From assembly GCA_023394955.1 (NCBI GenBank), contig JAEWZY010000074.1, forward strand, positions 1-55,023: 55,023 nt of DNA, read 5' to 3'. Position 1 is the stretch's first letter; every line of letters begins with the position of its first letter. The position numbers and the translations under genes are program-made. The stretch is from Bacillota bacterium (lineage in GTDB: Bacteria; Bacillota; UBA4882; UBA8346). The notes below the pieces were generated by a model that was not told where the DNA came from, made no database searches, and saw only the letters and a program-made list of their open reading frames with translations. Below are positions 7,317 through 15,496 of this stretch, piece after piece.

Positions 7317-9509
7317 CTATTTATTGGTGGTCAACATACCAAAATCCAAGGTGATATGCCAACCGGTTTGGGGCTGACCTTCCAACCGCCAAAGGATTTT
7401 TCCCTGTTCCACCCAGCATTTGACCCAAGGGATGGAACCTTTCTCCCAGTCAGCCAAGATCGTAAGTGGAAACTTACAAGGCAAACGGACCGGAGCTAAT
7501 TCAAGAGTCTTTTTTTCAGCATTAACTTTCATTCCCAGGGCGCTCGCTAGAATCCCAATAGTGGTAACCCCACGGGGGTAGTAAGAAAGCCAATTCCAAC
7601 CATAGGTATCCACGAAACATCCGCCGCGGCCTTGGGTGTTTTCCCATTCTAGGAATTTCCAATAACGTTCGGCCATATCCAGCAGATCGATGCCCAGGTA
7701 ACCGGCGATCTGGTCCCGCCAGAAGTTTTGCGACAACCAAACATTACTCCGGTCAACGCTACTATGAGTACAACCATAAGAAGTAATACTTTTGGCTAAT
7801 GATTGTTGAAGGTCGGTTTGCAATCGTTCATAGTTCAAATCCGGTTTTATTCCGGTCGCCAGCAGAAACAAAAGCCCGTTGGTTGTATATAAAGAGTAGG
7901 CATCCCAACCATTAAGCTCGTCGCCTTCAATTTTTTTTCCAGTCCAGACATCCCGCAAATCTTCAACGGATTGCGGCAGGCAAACCGCGTAATGGTCATT
8001 TAACCAGGCGATGTTTTCCATGGTATTTTTGATTTTTTCAATCACCTGGATCGATTTTTCGGTTAAATCTTTAAGGATGTTGGAGTCGGGGATGTTACCG
8101 GTTAACTCCAGAAAAGCGGTTAAAGCCGATAAAACCTTTACCGCTAGATAAGTTTGTTCTTTGGCAAATTGGACCGATGCCGCGGCGTCATCCACTGTAT
8201 TGGCCACCCCCAGGTTGGGGTAGCCATTACCGGTAGTATCCGTGGTTAAAAGGTACCTTACCACTTTGACTAGCTCCGGCAGGTAATGGTGCCATTTTTG
8301 ATAACCCCTGAACCGCCAGAAGACATAGGTTAATAAAAGTAAATTACAGGATTCTTCAACCGGCATGTGGTGGGGGTATACTTGGGAATTAACCTCCAGT
8401 AAAATCCCAATATCATGACTGGGAAAACCCTCGGGTTGGATACTTTGAAACCAAGCGCTTAATTGTTTTTCTAACAGTTCCGGCCAGAAAAGCAGGGCGA
8501 ACCAGGAGCTGTTATACTCCACATCGATAGTGGAATGGAAACTGCACCAACCCTCCCAGATAAAAAACCAGTCATTTTGGCTGCCATCCCAGACCCACCA
8601 GGAATTAGCCAAATAGTTTTGGAAGCCACAAGCTATTAATGATTTGGCAGCTTCACTAATTGAAGAAAGAGATACGGTTTCGCTAAATAAATTTGTTTTG
8701 GCAAGTAATTCGTCCCGCTCTGAACGAGCGTATTCAATGACCGCTTCAATATTCGTGAAATATTTGGCGTATAGGAATTGACAATCATTTTGCCAGGCTT
8801 TTAAAACCGTATCGTGTTGAAATCCTGCAATAATTAACGTTTCTTGTAAAACCTGTTCCGGTGATTCCAATTGAAATGGTTTATTTAAACAAACGTTTGC
8901 CGAATTGTGTGTGATCAGCCACTTGCAATCCGTTTCTAACGGACAAACCTTAACTTCCCCGTAGAAGGAGCTTTCCGAAAAAGGCGAGCGCGATTCCGGA
9001 GGGCATTCTTTCGAATAATACCAACAGTTCTTATCTAATTGTGAAATTATCGGTAAAGTTATATTTCCATCGGTGTTAGTTTGGGCTCCGGAAAGACAAA
9101 AAAACCATTCTCCGTTTAACGGCTGGAAATCATTTCGCCCGTGTGTGAAACTGCGGATACTTAGATCAATATAAAAAAATGGAGCTGAAGAAACTTGTTT
9201 ATTTTCCGGATAAAATGGGGCATGAATCCGGCAAACAAATTCTAATCCTAATTCTCCGTCACGAACTTTGAATTCAATTCCCTCAATCAAGAACTCTTGT
9301 TCAACTTCAGGAAAAACCGCATAATTGTCGATATCGGCAAATGGTAGTATATAGGTTTTTCCATTCAAACGGAAACCGATGCCGATTCCGACAGGTTGGT
9401 CGTAAAAACGGCCCATCGGAGAAAGATAGACCTTACGTTCTCTCGGACGGAAATTCAGGCTGAATCTAGACCCTAATCTTCCAACAAGCGCTTCTTGAAG
9501 TAAACCCAC
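7317..9509 (-). CDS. Cytosolic (alpha/alpha)6-barrel glycosidase, GH52/GH116-like, not firmly assigned
   Basis: 730 residues, no signal peptide, so intracellular. The N-terminal third looks like a beta-sandwich. The C-terminal part is rich in Trp and helical, with stretches resembling clan GH-O and related six-hairpin glycosidases (CSFHSTIDVEYN, PSHDIG, MPVEESCNLLLL, NGWDAYSLYTTNGLL, WRDQIAGYLGIDL). In that clan the acids sit in a Glu after the sandwich and an Asp in the barrel; E and D of MPVEES and PSHDIG are candidates only. The start is GTG with GAGGAGG upstream. It is the first gene after the LacI operator and precedes the importer, so it probably hydrolyses imported oligosaccharides, e.g. 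as a beta-xylosidase. The family is recalled by pattern and should be treated as tentative. Confidence 0.6.
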   Translation of the reverse strand: MGLLQEALVGRLGSRFSLNFRPRERKVYLSPMGRFYDQPVGIGIGFRLNGKTYILPFADIDNYAVFPEVEQEFLIEGIEFKVRDGELGLEFVCRIHAPFYPENKQVSSAPFFYIDLSIRSFTHGRNDFQPLNGEWFFCLSGAQTNTDGNITLPIISQLDKNCWYYSKECPPESRSPFSESSFYGEVKVCPLETDCKWLITHNSANVCLNKPFQLESPEQVLQETLIIAGFQHDTVLKAWQNDCQFLYAKYFTNIEAVIEYARSERDELLAKTNLFSETVSLSSISEAAKSLIACGFQNYLANSWWVWDGSQNDWFFIWEGWCSFHSTIDVEYNSSWFALLFWPELLEKQLSAWFQSIQPEGFPSHDIGILLEVNSQVYPHHMPVEESCNLLLLTYVFWRFRGYQKWHHYLPELVKVVRYLLTTDTTGNGYPNLGVANTVDDAAASVQFAKEQTYLAVKVLSALTAFLELTGNIPDSNILKDLTEKSIQVIEKIKNTMENIAWLNDHYAVCLPQSVEDLRDVWTGKKIEGDELNGWDAYSLYTTNGLLFLLATGIKPDLNYERLQTDLQQSLAKSITSYGCTHSSVDRSNVWLSQNFWRDQIAGYLGIDLLDMAERYWKFLEWENTQGRGGCFVDTYGWNWLSYYPRGVTTIGILASALGMKVNAEKKTLELAPVRLPCKFPLTILADWEKGSIPWVKCWVEQGKILWRLEGQPQTGWHITLDFGMLTTNK

Positions 9510-9532
9510 GGATATTCCTCCTCTTCAACTCA

Positions 9533-9544
9533 ACAAACGTTTGT
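9533..9544. promoter_or_regulatory. LacI-family operator, perfect 12-bp palindrome ACAAACGTTTGT
   Basis: A perfect palindrome with the central CG typical of LacI/GalR operators, between lacI and the glycosidase. On the minus strand it overlaps a TTGACA hexamer (9548-9543). It resembles the second site before lacI. Proposed target of the adjacent LacI protein, controlling the glycosidase-importer operon. Confidence 0.75.
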
Positions 9545-9563
9545 CAAGTTTTATAATTTTTTT

Positions 9564-10556
9564 TTAGGCAGATCGTCTGATGATTAACTCGGGGTTCAAA
9601 GGAATTTTAACTCCATTTTCCGCTTCGCCTCGAAGAATATCAGTTAACAATTCCATTGCTTTTTGGCCCATTTGATAGCGTGGTTGACGTATCGTTGTTA
9701 AAGGCGGGTTGGTTAAATTGGAAAACTCAAGGTCATCAAAGCCAATTACCCCAATATCATCCGGTATGATTAACCCCGCTTCGTTAATCGCTTGTAAAGC
9801 GCCGTAGGCCATGGCGTCACTAGCTACAAACACTGCCGTACATTGAGGATGGTGTCTTAAGATATCTTTCATTGTTTCATAACCGCTTTGCCAAACAAAA
9901 TTACCCGATACGACCAATTCTTCCGAGTACTCAATCCCAGTTTCCAGAAGAGCTTTTTTATAACCTTCAAGCCGGTCTAAAGCAACTTGAAAATATAAAT
10001 TCCCCGCCATATGGGCAATTTTACGATGACCTTTTTCAACCAGATACTTGGTGGCCAGGTGTGCTCCTGTAACATTATCTACCCAGATACAATTCACCCG
10101 GGGATCCGAAAAATTTCTTTCTACTAAAACATAAGGAATCTTTTCTTCCAAAAGAGCTAATGAAAAATTCTTTTCTTGAATATTGCTGCCGACAATTATT
10201 AATCCGTCTACCCGTTGGGCATTGATCATCTTTTGCAGAACACGATTATGTTCAATGCTTTCATATGAATTGGAAAAGAGCAATGTATATCCGGTCTGGT
10301 TGGCTATATACTCCATGCCTTTGATCAATTGTGAATAGTATGGTTCGGAAATATCAGCCATCATGATTCCGATAGTTTCGGTTCTTCGGGTTACTAAGCT
10401 TCGCGCGGCTGTATTCGGATAGTAATTCATCTCTTGCGCCAGCTTCAAGATTAAGTTCTTAGTTGAATCTTTTACGCCATATTTATTGTTTAGGGCTCTT
10501 GATACTACACTAGGAGCGACTCCGGCTTTACGAGCGATATCTTTGATGGTTGTCAT
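9564..10556 (-). CDS. LacI/GalR-family transcriptional regulator of the glycan locus
   Basis: 330 residues: N-terminal helix-turn-helix and hinge (MTTIKDIARKAGVAPSVVSRALN ... AARSLVTRRTE, split here), then a periplasmic-binding-like effector domain (about 60-330). A TTG at 10583 is in frame, but it lies in the operator; ATG 10556 has GAGGA 5 bases upstream and gives the standard LacI N-terminus, so it is chosen. It is divergent from dinB and co-directional with the glycosidase. Operators on both sides suggest repression of itself and of the operon, relieved by a sugar. The effector is unknown. Confidence 0.93.
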   Translation of the reverse strand: MTTIKDIARKAGVAPSVVSRALNNKYGVKDSTKNLILKLAQEMNYYPNTAARSLVTRRTETIGIMMADISEPYYSQLIKGMEYIANQTGYTLLFSNSYESIEHNRVLQKMINAQRVDGLIIVGSNIQEKNFSLALLEEKIPYVLVERNFSDPRVNCIWVDNVTGAHLATKYLVEKGHRKIAHMAGNLYFQVALDRLEGYKKALLETGIEYSEELVVSGNFVWQSGYETMKDILRHHPQCTAVFVASDAMAYGALQAINEAGLIIPDDIGVIGFDDLEFSNLTNPPLTTIRQPRYQMGQKAMELLTDILRGEAENGVKIPLNPELIIRRSA

Positions 10557-10579
10557 ATTTTCCTCGATAATTGTATTTG

Positions 10580-10591
10580 ACAAACGTTTTC
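10580..10591. promoter_or_regulatory. Second LacI operator (ACAAACGTTTTC), upstream of lacI
   Basis: Matches the 9533-9544 palindrome at 10 of 12 bases, with the left half intact. It lies 24 bases before the lacI ATG, downstream (minus strand) of a TATTAT candidate -10. Suggests autoregulation. Confidence 0.6.
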
Positions 10592-10661
10592 TATAATATA
10601 TTTCTTGATAGCCTATAAAATTCCTTTTAAAAAATTAATTTTTTTAAAATTTTTTTATTGA

Positions 10662-10675
10662 CGAACTAATGTTCG
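10662..10675. promoter_or_regulatory. LexA (DinR) SOS box, Cheo type
   Basis: CGAAC-TAAT-GTTCG is a perfect match to the Gram-positive LexA consensus CGAAC-N4-GTTCG. It overlaps a TTGACG -35-like hexamer at 10658-10663, so LexA binding would block RNA polymerase. The next plus-strand gene is the DNA polymerase IV gene dinB, a classical SOS target. Confidence 0.85.
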
Positions 10676-10903
10676 CATGAGAAGATTTATTTGATGAGAA
10701 GATCGGAGTCGAGTAGCGGATAGCGTGAGTGATTTTTAAAGGGTAGGATTATAATTGAAGTTTTGTAGTTCTATTAAGAACAAAAGACTTAATGAAATAA
10801 TCCCGCCTGATCCAAAAATATTTATGGTTCAAAGTATCAATAAAAATCATACTGACTCCTGGTTGACTTCTATATGCTCCTAATATCTTGGAGAGGGATA
10901 ATA

Positions 10904-12121
10904 ATGACTCGAAAGATCCTCCATGTGGACATGGATGCTTTTTTTGCAGCAATAGAGCAGCATGACAATGCGGAATATCGGGGTAAACCGGTTATTGTCG
11001 GGGGCGATCCTCATTCGCGTGGGGTTGTTTCCACCTGTTCTTACGAAGCTCGAAAGTTCGGTGTTCACTCGGCTATGCCTTTAAGAGAAGCTTTACGCCG
11101 CTGTCCACAAGGGATTTTTACACCGGTTCGAGGGTGGCGTTATGTGGAAGTTTCAAGAGTGATCATGAAGATTATGAACCAGTACACCTCTTTAGTAGAA
11201 CCGCTTTCACTGGATGAAGCTTTTTTAGATTTAACCGGATCGGAAGCCCTTTTTGGTCCGGCTGAAAAAATTGCCAGGGAAATTGTGGGCCGGATCGCTA
11301 CCGAATTGGGATTATCCGCCTCGGCTGGATTAGCGCCTAATAAGTTTTTAGCCAAATTAGCTTCTGACCTAAAAAAACCCCGTGGATTCGTGATCATTAC
11401 CGAAGACAATATGGCGGAGATCCTGGAAGATCTTCCGGTGGGAAAACTATGGGGAGTAGGACCTAAAACCGAGGGACAATTAATCGGACTGGGGATTAGA
11501 ACTATTGGAATGTTACGCCGGATTACCCCGGCTCTTCTAGTTGAGAAATTAGGTGATACTGGCCGACAATTATATAGGCTGGCCTATGGTTTGGACGAAC
11601 GGTTAGTAGAGCCAAATGAAGAAAACAAAAGCGTTGGGCATGAGATTACTTTTCAAAATGACACCGATGACCGGGAATTTTTAGCCGGAGTCTTACTCTG
11701 GCTTATCGAGCAAGTGGCCCGAAGGCTTCGCCGGCACAATCTTAAAGGGCGGGTAATTACGGTTAAAATTCGTGATCATAACTTCAAAACAATAACCAAA
11801 CGGGTTACTTTAATCGAAGCTACTGATTTTGAAGAGGTGATTTATAAAGAAGCTCTTCGACTAGCCGGCGAGGTCCAATGGAGTTCCGGGAAAGTTCGAT
11901 TAATAGGTATTAGCGTCAGTGGTTTTGATACTGGAGGCTCGTTGCAATTAGAGCTTTTTAAAAACATCGAAGCAACCAAAGACAAAAGTTTAGCAAAGCT
12001 TCATCAAACCATGGACCAACTACGGGACAGGTTTGGCGAAGGAATTGTCACTAAAGGGACAGTACTGCAGGTTAAGAAAAAGTTTAGCCGAAAAGGTAAC
12101 CTGGACGAATCCGGAAATTAA
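10904..12121 (+). CDS. dinB: DNA polymerase IV (translesion Y-family polymerase)
   Basis: 405 residues. ATG 10904 with GGAGAGGG upstream gives the canonical N-terminus MTRKILHVDMDAFFAAIEQ. Catalytic carboxylates are in HVDMDAFFA (palm motif, D8) and LSLDEAFLD (D and E about 103-105). The SAGLAPNKFLAKLASDLKKP block and helix-hairpin-helix (LPVGKLWGVGPKT) are intact, followed by the little-finger domain; the length is normal. It copies past damaged bases without proofreading. The perfect SOS box upstream predicts damage induction. An in-frame TTG at 10874 is a poorer start. Confidence 0.96.
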   Translation: MTRKILHVDMDAFFAAIEQHDNAEYRGKPVIVGGDPHSRGVVSTCSYEARKFGVHSAMPLREALRRCPQGIFTPVRGWRYVEVSRVIMKIMNQYTSLVEPLSLDEAFLDLTGSEALFGPAEKIAREIVGRIATELGLSASAGLAPNKFLAKLASDLKKPRGFVIITEDNMAEILEDLPVGKLWGVGPKTEGQLIGLGIRTIGMLRRITPALLVEKLGDTGRQLYRLAYGLDERLVEPNEENKSVGHEITFQNDTDDREFLAGVLLWLIEQVARRLRRHNLKGRVITVKIRDHNFKTITKRVTLIEATDFEEVIYKEALRLAGEVQWSSGKVRLIGISVSGFDTGGSLQLELFKNIEATKDKSLAKLHQTMDQLRDRFGEGIVTKGTVLQVKKKFSRKGNLDESGN

Positions 12122-12155
12122 TAAAATTAGATCTTTGATTTAAATGAATATTTAT

Positions 12156-12200
12156 AAACCCCCTGCGTAAGCTATAAGGAATTATTTGGGGGTTTTTTTT
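12156..12200 (+). terminator. Terminator-like hairpin that overlaps the next gene's ribosome site
   Basis: AAACCCCC (12156-12163) pairs perfectly with GGGGGTTT (12188-12195), followed by a run of eight T from 12193 to 12200. The loop is 24 bases, long for a simple terminator. The GGGGG arm is also the best Shine-Dalgarno candidate for the ATG at 12201, so the fold both ends the dinB transcript and could hide the next start. Confidence 0.6.
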
Positions 12201-13364
12201 ATGGGTGCTAAAAGAATAGTAGCTACATTTTTTTTGTGTTTCGGTTTGCTATTGGGAACCATTCCGGTTCAGGCCGGAGATAATCCGTGGTCAATCATGA
12301 TCAATATTCCCGAGTGTCAACTTTATTTATATTATAATGATTGGCTTTTTAAAACATATAAGATAGCCGTAGGTAAGCTCGGTAGTCCTTCGCCTACAGG
12401 AGAATTTCGAATTGTTAATAAAGTAATTGATCCCACCTGGTATCCGAAGGATAAACCGGTTACGCCGCCGGGGCCTGACAACCCCTTAGGGAAGTACTGG
12501 ATGGGGTTGAATAGTAAAGGATACGGCATTCATGGAAACTCCGCCCCTTGGTCCATTGGTTCTCCGGCTTCGAAGGGTTGTTTTCGCATGGATAATCACG
12601 AAATTGAGGAATTATTCTCATTCATTCCCATCGGGACACCGGTTAAGATAATCTATTTGGCCATAAAAGGGAAAATCGATCATCATAATCAGGCTTGGCT
12701 TGAAATCTACCCCGATATCTATCAGCGAATTAATTTGGGATTAGAAATCCAACGGGTTTTAGCCGAATTAAACTGGGACTATCAGCCACATCCTAAAGCT
12801 TTGGCTCGCCTGATCATTGCCAATAAACCTCTATCCATCATGGTTCCGAGAAAAATTAAAATCGAAGGTGATTGTATCAACACGGATATTGACGGGTTTT
12901 ATTGGAAAGAACAAGTGTATCTCAGCGAAGAATTTATTAAGAATAACAACCTGTCTGTAGTTTTACAACCTGACGATTTATTTCAGGGATTTGTTGCCTG
13001 GAACTCTTTGAGCGCGCCTGGGAGAAAACAACAAAGATTAAAATGGGATCAAGAAAACAATAGTATATTAGTCAATTCTTTAAAAATTATATTTAACGGG
13101 GAAAAAGTGGAAGGAGCGGGGCGATTCGGAACTAAGGGACAAATTTTAATCAATTACACGAAGTTGATTTGTTGGTTTGAACAAAAACAATTACTAAAAC
13201 CGGTTTTGGTAATTGATACAACTGAAGGCAATCAATTCTCCGGGGAATTGATCGATGGAGAATTATGGGTTGATTACGAAATCTTAATTATTAAGTCACC
13301 AGCTTTTAGTTATTTGTGGGATGAAGCTACCTGGAGTTTATATTTAAATTATATTCCGGATTAG
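12201..13364 (+). CDS. Exported L,D-transpeptidase (YkuD family)
   Basis: 387 residues. Signal peptide (MGAKRIVATFFLCFG..., cleavage near VQA-GD about residue 25), then a YkuD catalytic domain (about 31-150) with the motif IHGN (H111) and SKGCFRM (catalytic C127). Known: such enzymes form 3-3 cross-links in peptidoglycan or attach proteins to it, in the cell envelope. A C-terminal part of about 230 residues follows; segments there (NKPLSIMVPRKIK, DGFYWKEQVYLSE) look like a copper-amine-oxidase-N/stalk-type beta domain, but this is uncertain. ATG 12201 is chosen over TTG 12186, because the latter lies inside the hairpin that contains the ribosome site. Confidence 0.88.
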   Translation: MGAKRIVATFFLCFGLLLGTIPVQAGDNPWSIMINIPECQLYLYYNDWLFKTYKIAVGKLGSPSPTGEFRIVNKVIDPTWYPKDKPVTPPGPDNPLGKYWMGLNSKGYGIHGNSAPWSIGSPASKGCFRMDNHEIEELFSFIPIGTPVKIIYLAIKGKIDHHNQAWLEIYPDIYQRINLGLEIQRVLAELNWDYQPHPKALARLIIANKPLSIMVPRKIKIEGDCINTDIDGFYWKEQVYLSEEFIKNNNLSVVLQPDDLFQGFVAWNSLSAPGRKQQRLKWDQENNSILVNSLKIIFNGEKVEGAGRFGTKGQILINYTKLICWFEQKQLLKPVLVIDTTEGNQFSGELIDGELWVDYEILIIKSPAFSYLWDEATWSLYLNYIPD

Positions 13365-13404
13365 AATCTTAAATAAAAACCGGGGGTCATGGGGAAGCCG
13401 AAAA

Positions 13405-13436
13405 TGTAAGGTATGAGCTTAAAGTTATGCCTTACA
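13405..13436 (+). other. Hairpin in the L,D-transpeptidase / cheX gap
   Basis: TGTAAGGTAT and ATGCCTTACA form a 10-bp stem (one T-G pair) with a 12-base loop. No T-run follows, so it is a weak terminator at best. The remainder of the roughly 300-base gap (13365-13661) shows nothing recognisable. Confidence 0.4.
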
Positions 13437-13661
13437 CTTTCTTGGCAACAATCAAAGATTTTTTGAATCCTAACCAAATTAAAAGCTTGAAATAAAGAAT
13501 TTAAACAAAAGAAAAATAACCGCTAGGAAAATTTTAGATAAATTTTAGTATTTTATAACTGATACTTGATTTTTTCAAATAACGTGCCGATAATAGAGAG
13601 GAGAAAAAGAAAGAACGCAGAAAAGTTAGTAAATACAATATTTCTATTCATGAGGTGTTCC

Positions 13662-14132
13662 ATGCGAGTAGAATTTGTTAATCCATTTGTTTCAGCGGCC
13701 TTCATGGTTTTGGAAAAGGTCGGAAAGACCAAAGTGTCTAAAGGGAATTTGAGCCTTGCTACCTCTCCGATTGCCGGAATGGATGTCAATACGGTAATTG
13801 GAGTAACCGGAGATATTTTGGGCCAGGTAATTTATAGTATGTCTACGGATACTGCTCGAAAATTAGCTTCGGTCATGCTGATGGGATTACCGATTAGTGA
13901 TTTTGATGAGATCGCTAAGAGCGCCATCAGCGAACTTGGTAACATCATAACCGGTAATGCCGCGACCGAGTTAGGGAATAACGGGTTTTGTTGCAATATT
14001 ACCCCTCCCTCTTTATTTATGGGAAAAGAAGTTAAAGTTTCAATAAAAGATTTACAAATACTTCTGATTCCGGTAACGACTGACTTGGGTGAGATTTATA
14101 TTTATGTTGCCCTGAAGGAATCGGAAAAGTAA
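13662..14132 (+). CDS. cheX: CheX-type chemotaxis phosphatase
   Basis: 156 residues starting MRVEFVNPFVSAAF, a hallmark CheX/CheC-like N-terminus, with the phosphatase ExxN pair visible in SAISELGNIITGNA (E91, N94). Known: CheX dimers dephosphorylate CheY-P and lack the CheW or methylesterase functions. ATG 13662 has GAGGTG about 5 bases upstream; a longer in-frame ATG at 13566 has no such support. No other chemotaxis gene is in the window; it sits 69 bases before an HD-GYP gene in the same direction, so it might act on a receiver elsewhere. Confidence 0.85.
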   Translation: MRVEFVNPFVSAAFMVLEKVGKTKVSKGNLSLATSPIAGMDVNTVIGVTGDILGQVIYSMSTDTARKLASVMLMGLPISDFDEIAKSAISELGNIITGNAATELGNNGFCCNITPPSLFMGKEVKVSIKDLQILLIPVTTDLGEIYIYVALKESEK

Positions 14133-14201
14133 TTACATACCACCGCGAATGTTCTCAACATCTTTTCCCGGTTGTATCTGCAGTAGATGGAGGAAATATC
14201 C

Positions 14202-15326
14202 ATGAAATTGGTTAAAGTTTCAGTGCTGGTTCCAGGGATGATTTTGGCCAAAGATATTATTCAGTCAAACGGTATCCTTTTGTTAAACAAAGATACAGTC
14301 TTAACCGCGGAATTAATAACTAAGTTAAAGTTCTGGGGGTTTAGCGAAGTAGAGATTGAAGAACCGCCAATTTCCCTTAAAGATCAACAGGAAGCGGCTT
14401 TAGCGCCTCAGATTGCCGCTGCTCATGATCGGGTGATTGATATTACTGAAAATATAATGTCATCCGGAGACGCCAAAGAAATCGATGCTAATTTGCTCCG
14501 GGGAATGGTTGGGGATCTTGATTCCCAAATCGATTTGAATACTAATGTGCTTTTGAATTTAAGCCATATTAAAATTCATGACAATTATTTATTTTCTCAT
14601 GTGACCAATGTCTCAATTTTAGCGATGATTATTGGTAAAGAATTAAAACTTAGCGATCAGGAATTGAAGGATCTGGGTTTAGCCGCTTTATTGCACGATT
14701 TTGGCATGACACAAATTGATCGTAGTTTATATGATAAAAGTCGGGCTCTTTCTCCCGAGGAGTGGCTGGAGATCAAACACCATCCAAATTATAGTTTGGA
14801 ACTTTTAAAAGGGTCCGGACACTTTTCCGAATCGATCCTTCGGGGAGTTAACGAACATCATGAACGAATCGACGGCAGTGGATATCCACAGGGAGTTAAA
14901 GGCCAAGATATTCATTTGTTTGGGAAAATTATCGCTGTCGCTGATGTTTACGATGCGTGTATTTCTCCTCGAAAACATCGTAAACGGATGACTCCTTACG
15001 AAGCTTTGAAAAATTTATTAGGCCAGCCACACCTTTTTGATATCAAAATCTTAAAGTCCTTTGTCGCTTGTATGGCAATTTATCCAATTGGAAGTCTTGT
15101 GAAGTTAAATACCGGCGAAACAGCGAAGGTAATTGGGATTAACCAAGGGGCTCCCTTCCGTCCTGAAATTCGAATATATCTTGCCCCAAATGGCGAAATA
15201 GTGAAACCGCCAATCCGAATTAATTTATTTGACGGGCAATATATTCAAACCTACATTCAGAACACATTGGAACGTGATGAATCGGAAAAGATTTATGAAA
15301 TGCTTGAAAAGAATCAATTAAGTTAA
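14202..15326 (+). CDS. HD-GYP domain protein, probable cyclic-di-GMP phosphodiesterase
   Basis: 374 residues. An N-terminal domain of about 60 residues (KLVKVSVLVPGMILAKDI) like the DUF3391-type cap often seen before HD-GYP domains is followed by a helical linker, then HD (H165-D166 in LLHDFGMT) and HHERIDGSGYP (219-229), the diagnostic HD-GYP metal-binding and GYP motifs. Known: these hydrolyse c-di-GMP to pGpG/GMP. The C-terminus (about 285-374) has a small beta-rich domain (GSLVKLNTGETAKVIG). The start ATG has GGAGG 8 bases upstream. It probably links c-di-GMP to motility or surface behaviour together with the preceding cheX. A strong terminator follows. Confidence 0.9.
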   Translation: MKLVKVSVLVPGMILAKDIIQSNGILLLNKDTVLTAELITKLKFWGFSEVEIEEPPISLKDQQEAALAPQIAAAHDRVIDITENIMSSGDAKEIDANLLRGMVGDLDSQIDLNTNVLLNLSHIKIHDNYLFSHVTNVSILAMIIGKELKLSDQELKDLGLAALLHDFGMTQIDRSLYDKSRALSPEEWLEIKHHPNYSLELLKGSGHFSESILRGVNEHHERIDGSGYPQGVKGQDIHLFGKIIAVADVYDACISPRKHRKRMTPYEALKNLLGQPHLFDIKILKSFVACMAIYPIGSLVKLNTGETAKVIGINQGAPFRPEIRIYLAPNGEIVKPPIRINLFDGQYIQTYIQNTLERDESEKIYEMLEKNQLS

Positions 15327-15342
15327 TCAGAATCACTAAAAC

Positions 15343-15372
15343 AAATCCGGAGTCAAAACCGGATTTTTATTT
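15343..15372 (+). terminator. Rho-independent terminator after the HD-GYP gene
   Basis: AAATCCGG and CCGGATTT form a perfect 8-bp stem around an 8-base loop (15351-15358), followed by TTATTTTA. It starts 16 bases after the stop. Confidence 0.85.
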
Positions 15373-15496
15373 TACTAAATATGCTCTAAAATAAGAATTT
15401 ACAGAGAAATATCTTTGACCTTCCCCAGCAGATTTGAATACTATACTTAATAAATAACAGACGTGACTATTGTCACTCAAATAAGGGGGAGGTTTT

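Larger units (their letters stand above)
10557..10903. other. Divergent intergenic region lacI / dinB
   Basis: 347 bases without a gene. It holds the lacI leader with its operator (10580-10591), an AT-rich tract (10620-10660), the SOS box (10662-10675) and a 5-bp-arm inverted repeat GTTCT-ATTA-AGAAC at 10768-10781. A long dinB leader of about 220 bases would result if transcription starts at the SOS box; a TTGACT at 10863-10868 might be a nearer -35 but has no convincing -10. Confidence 0.5.

Noticed and set aside
10557..10583. TTG start of lacI at 10583
   Set aside because: It lies inside the operator and lacks a ribosome site; ATG 10556 has GAGGA and gives the standard LacI N-terminus.
13365..13661. 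Possible cyclic-di-GMP riboswitch before cheX/HD-GYP
   Set aside because: Only a simple hairpin is present; the conserved GEMM motifs were not found.
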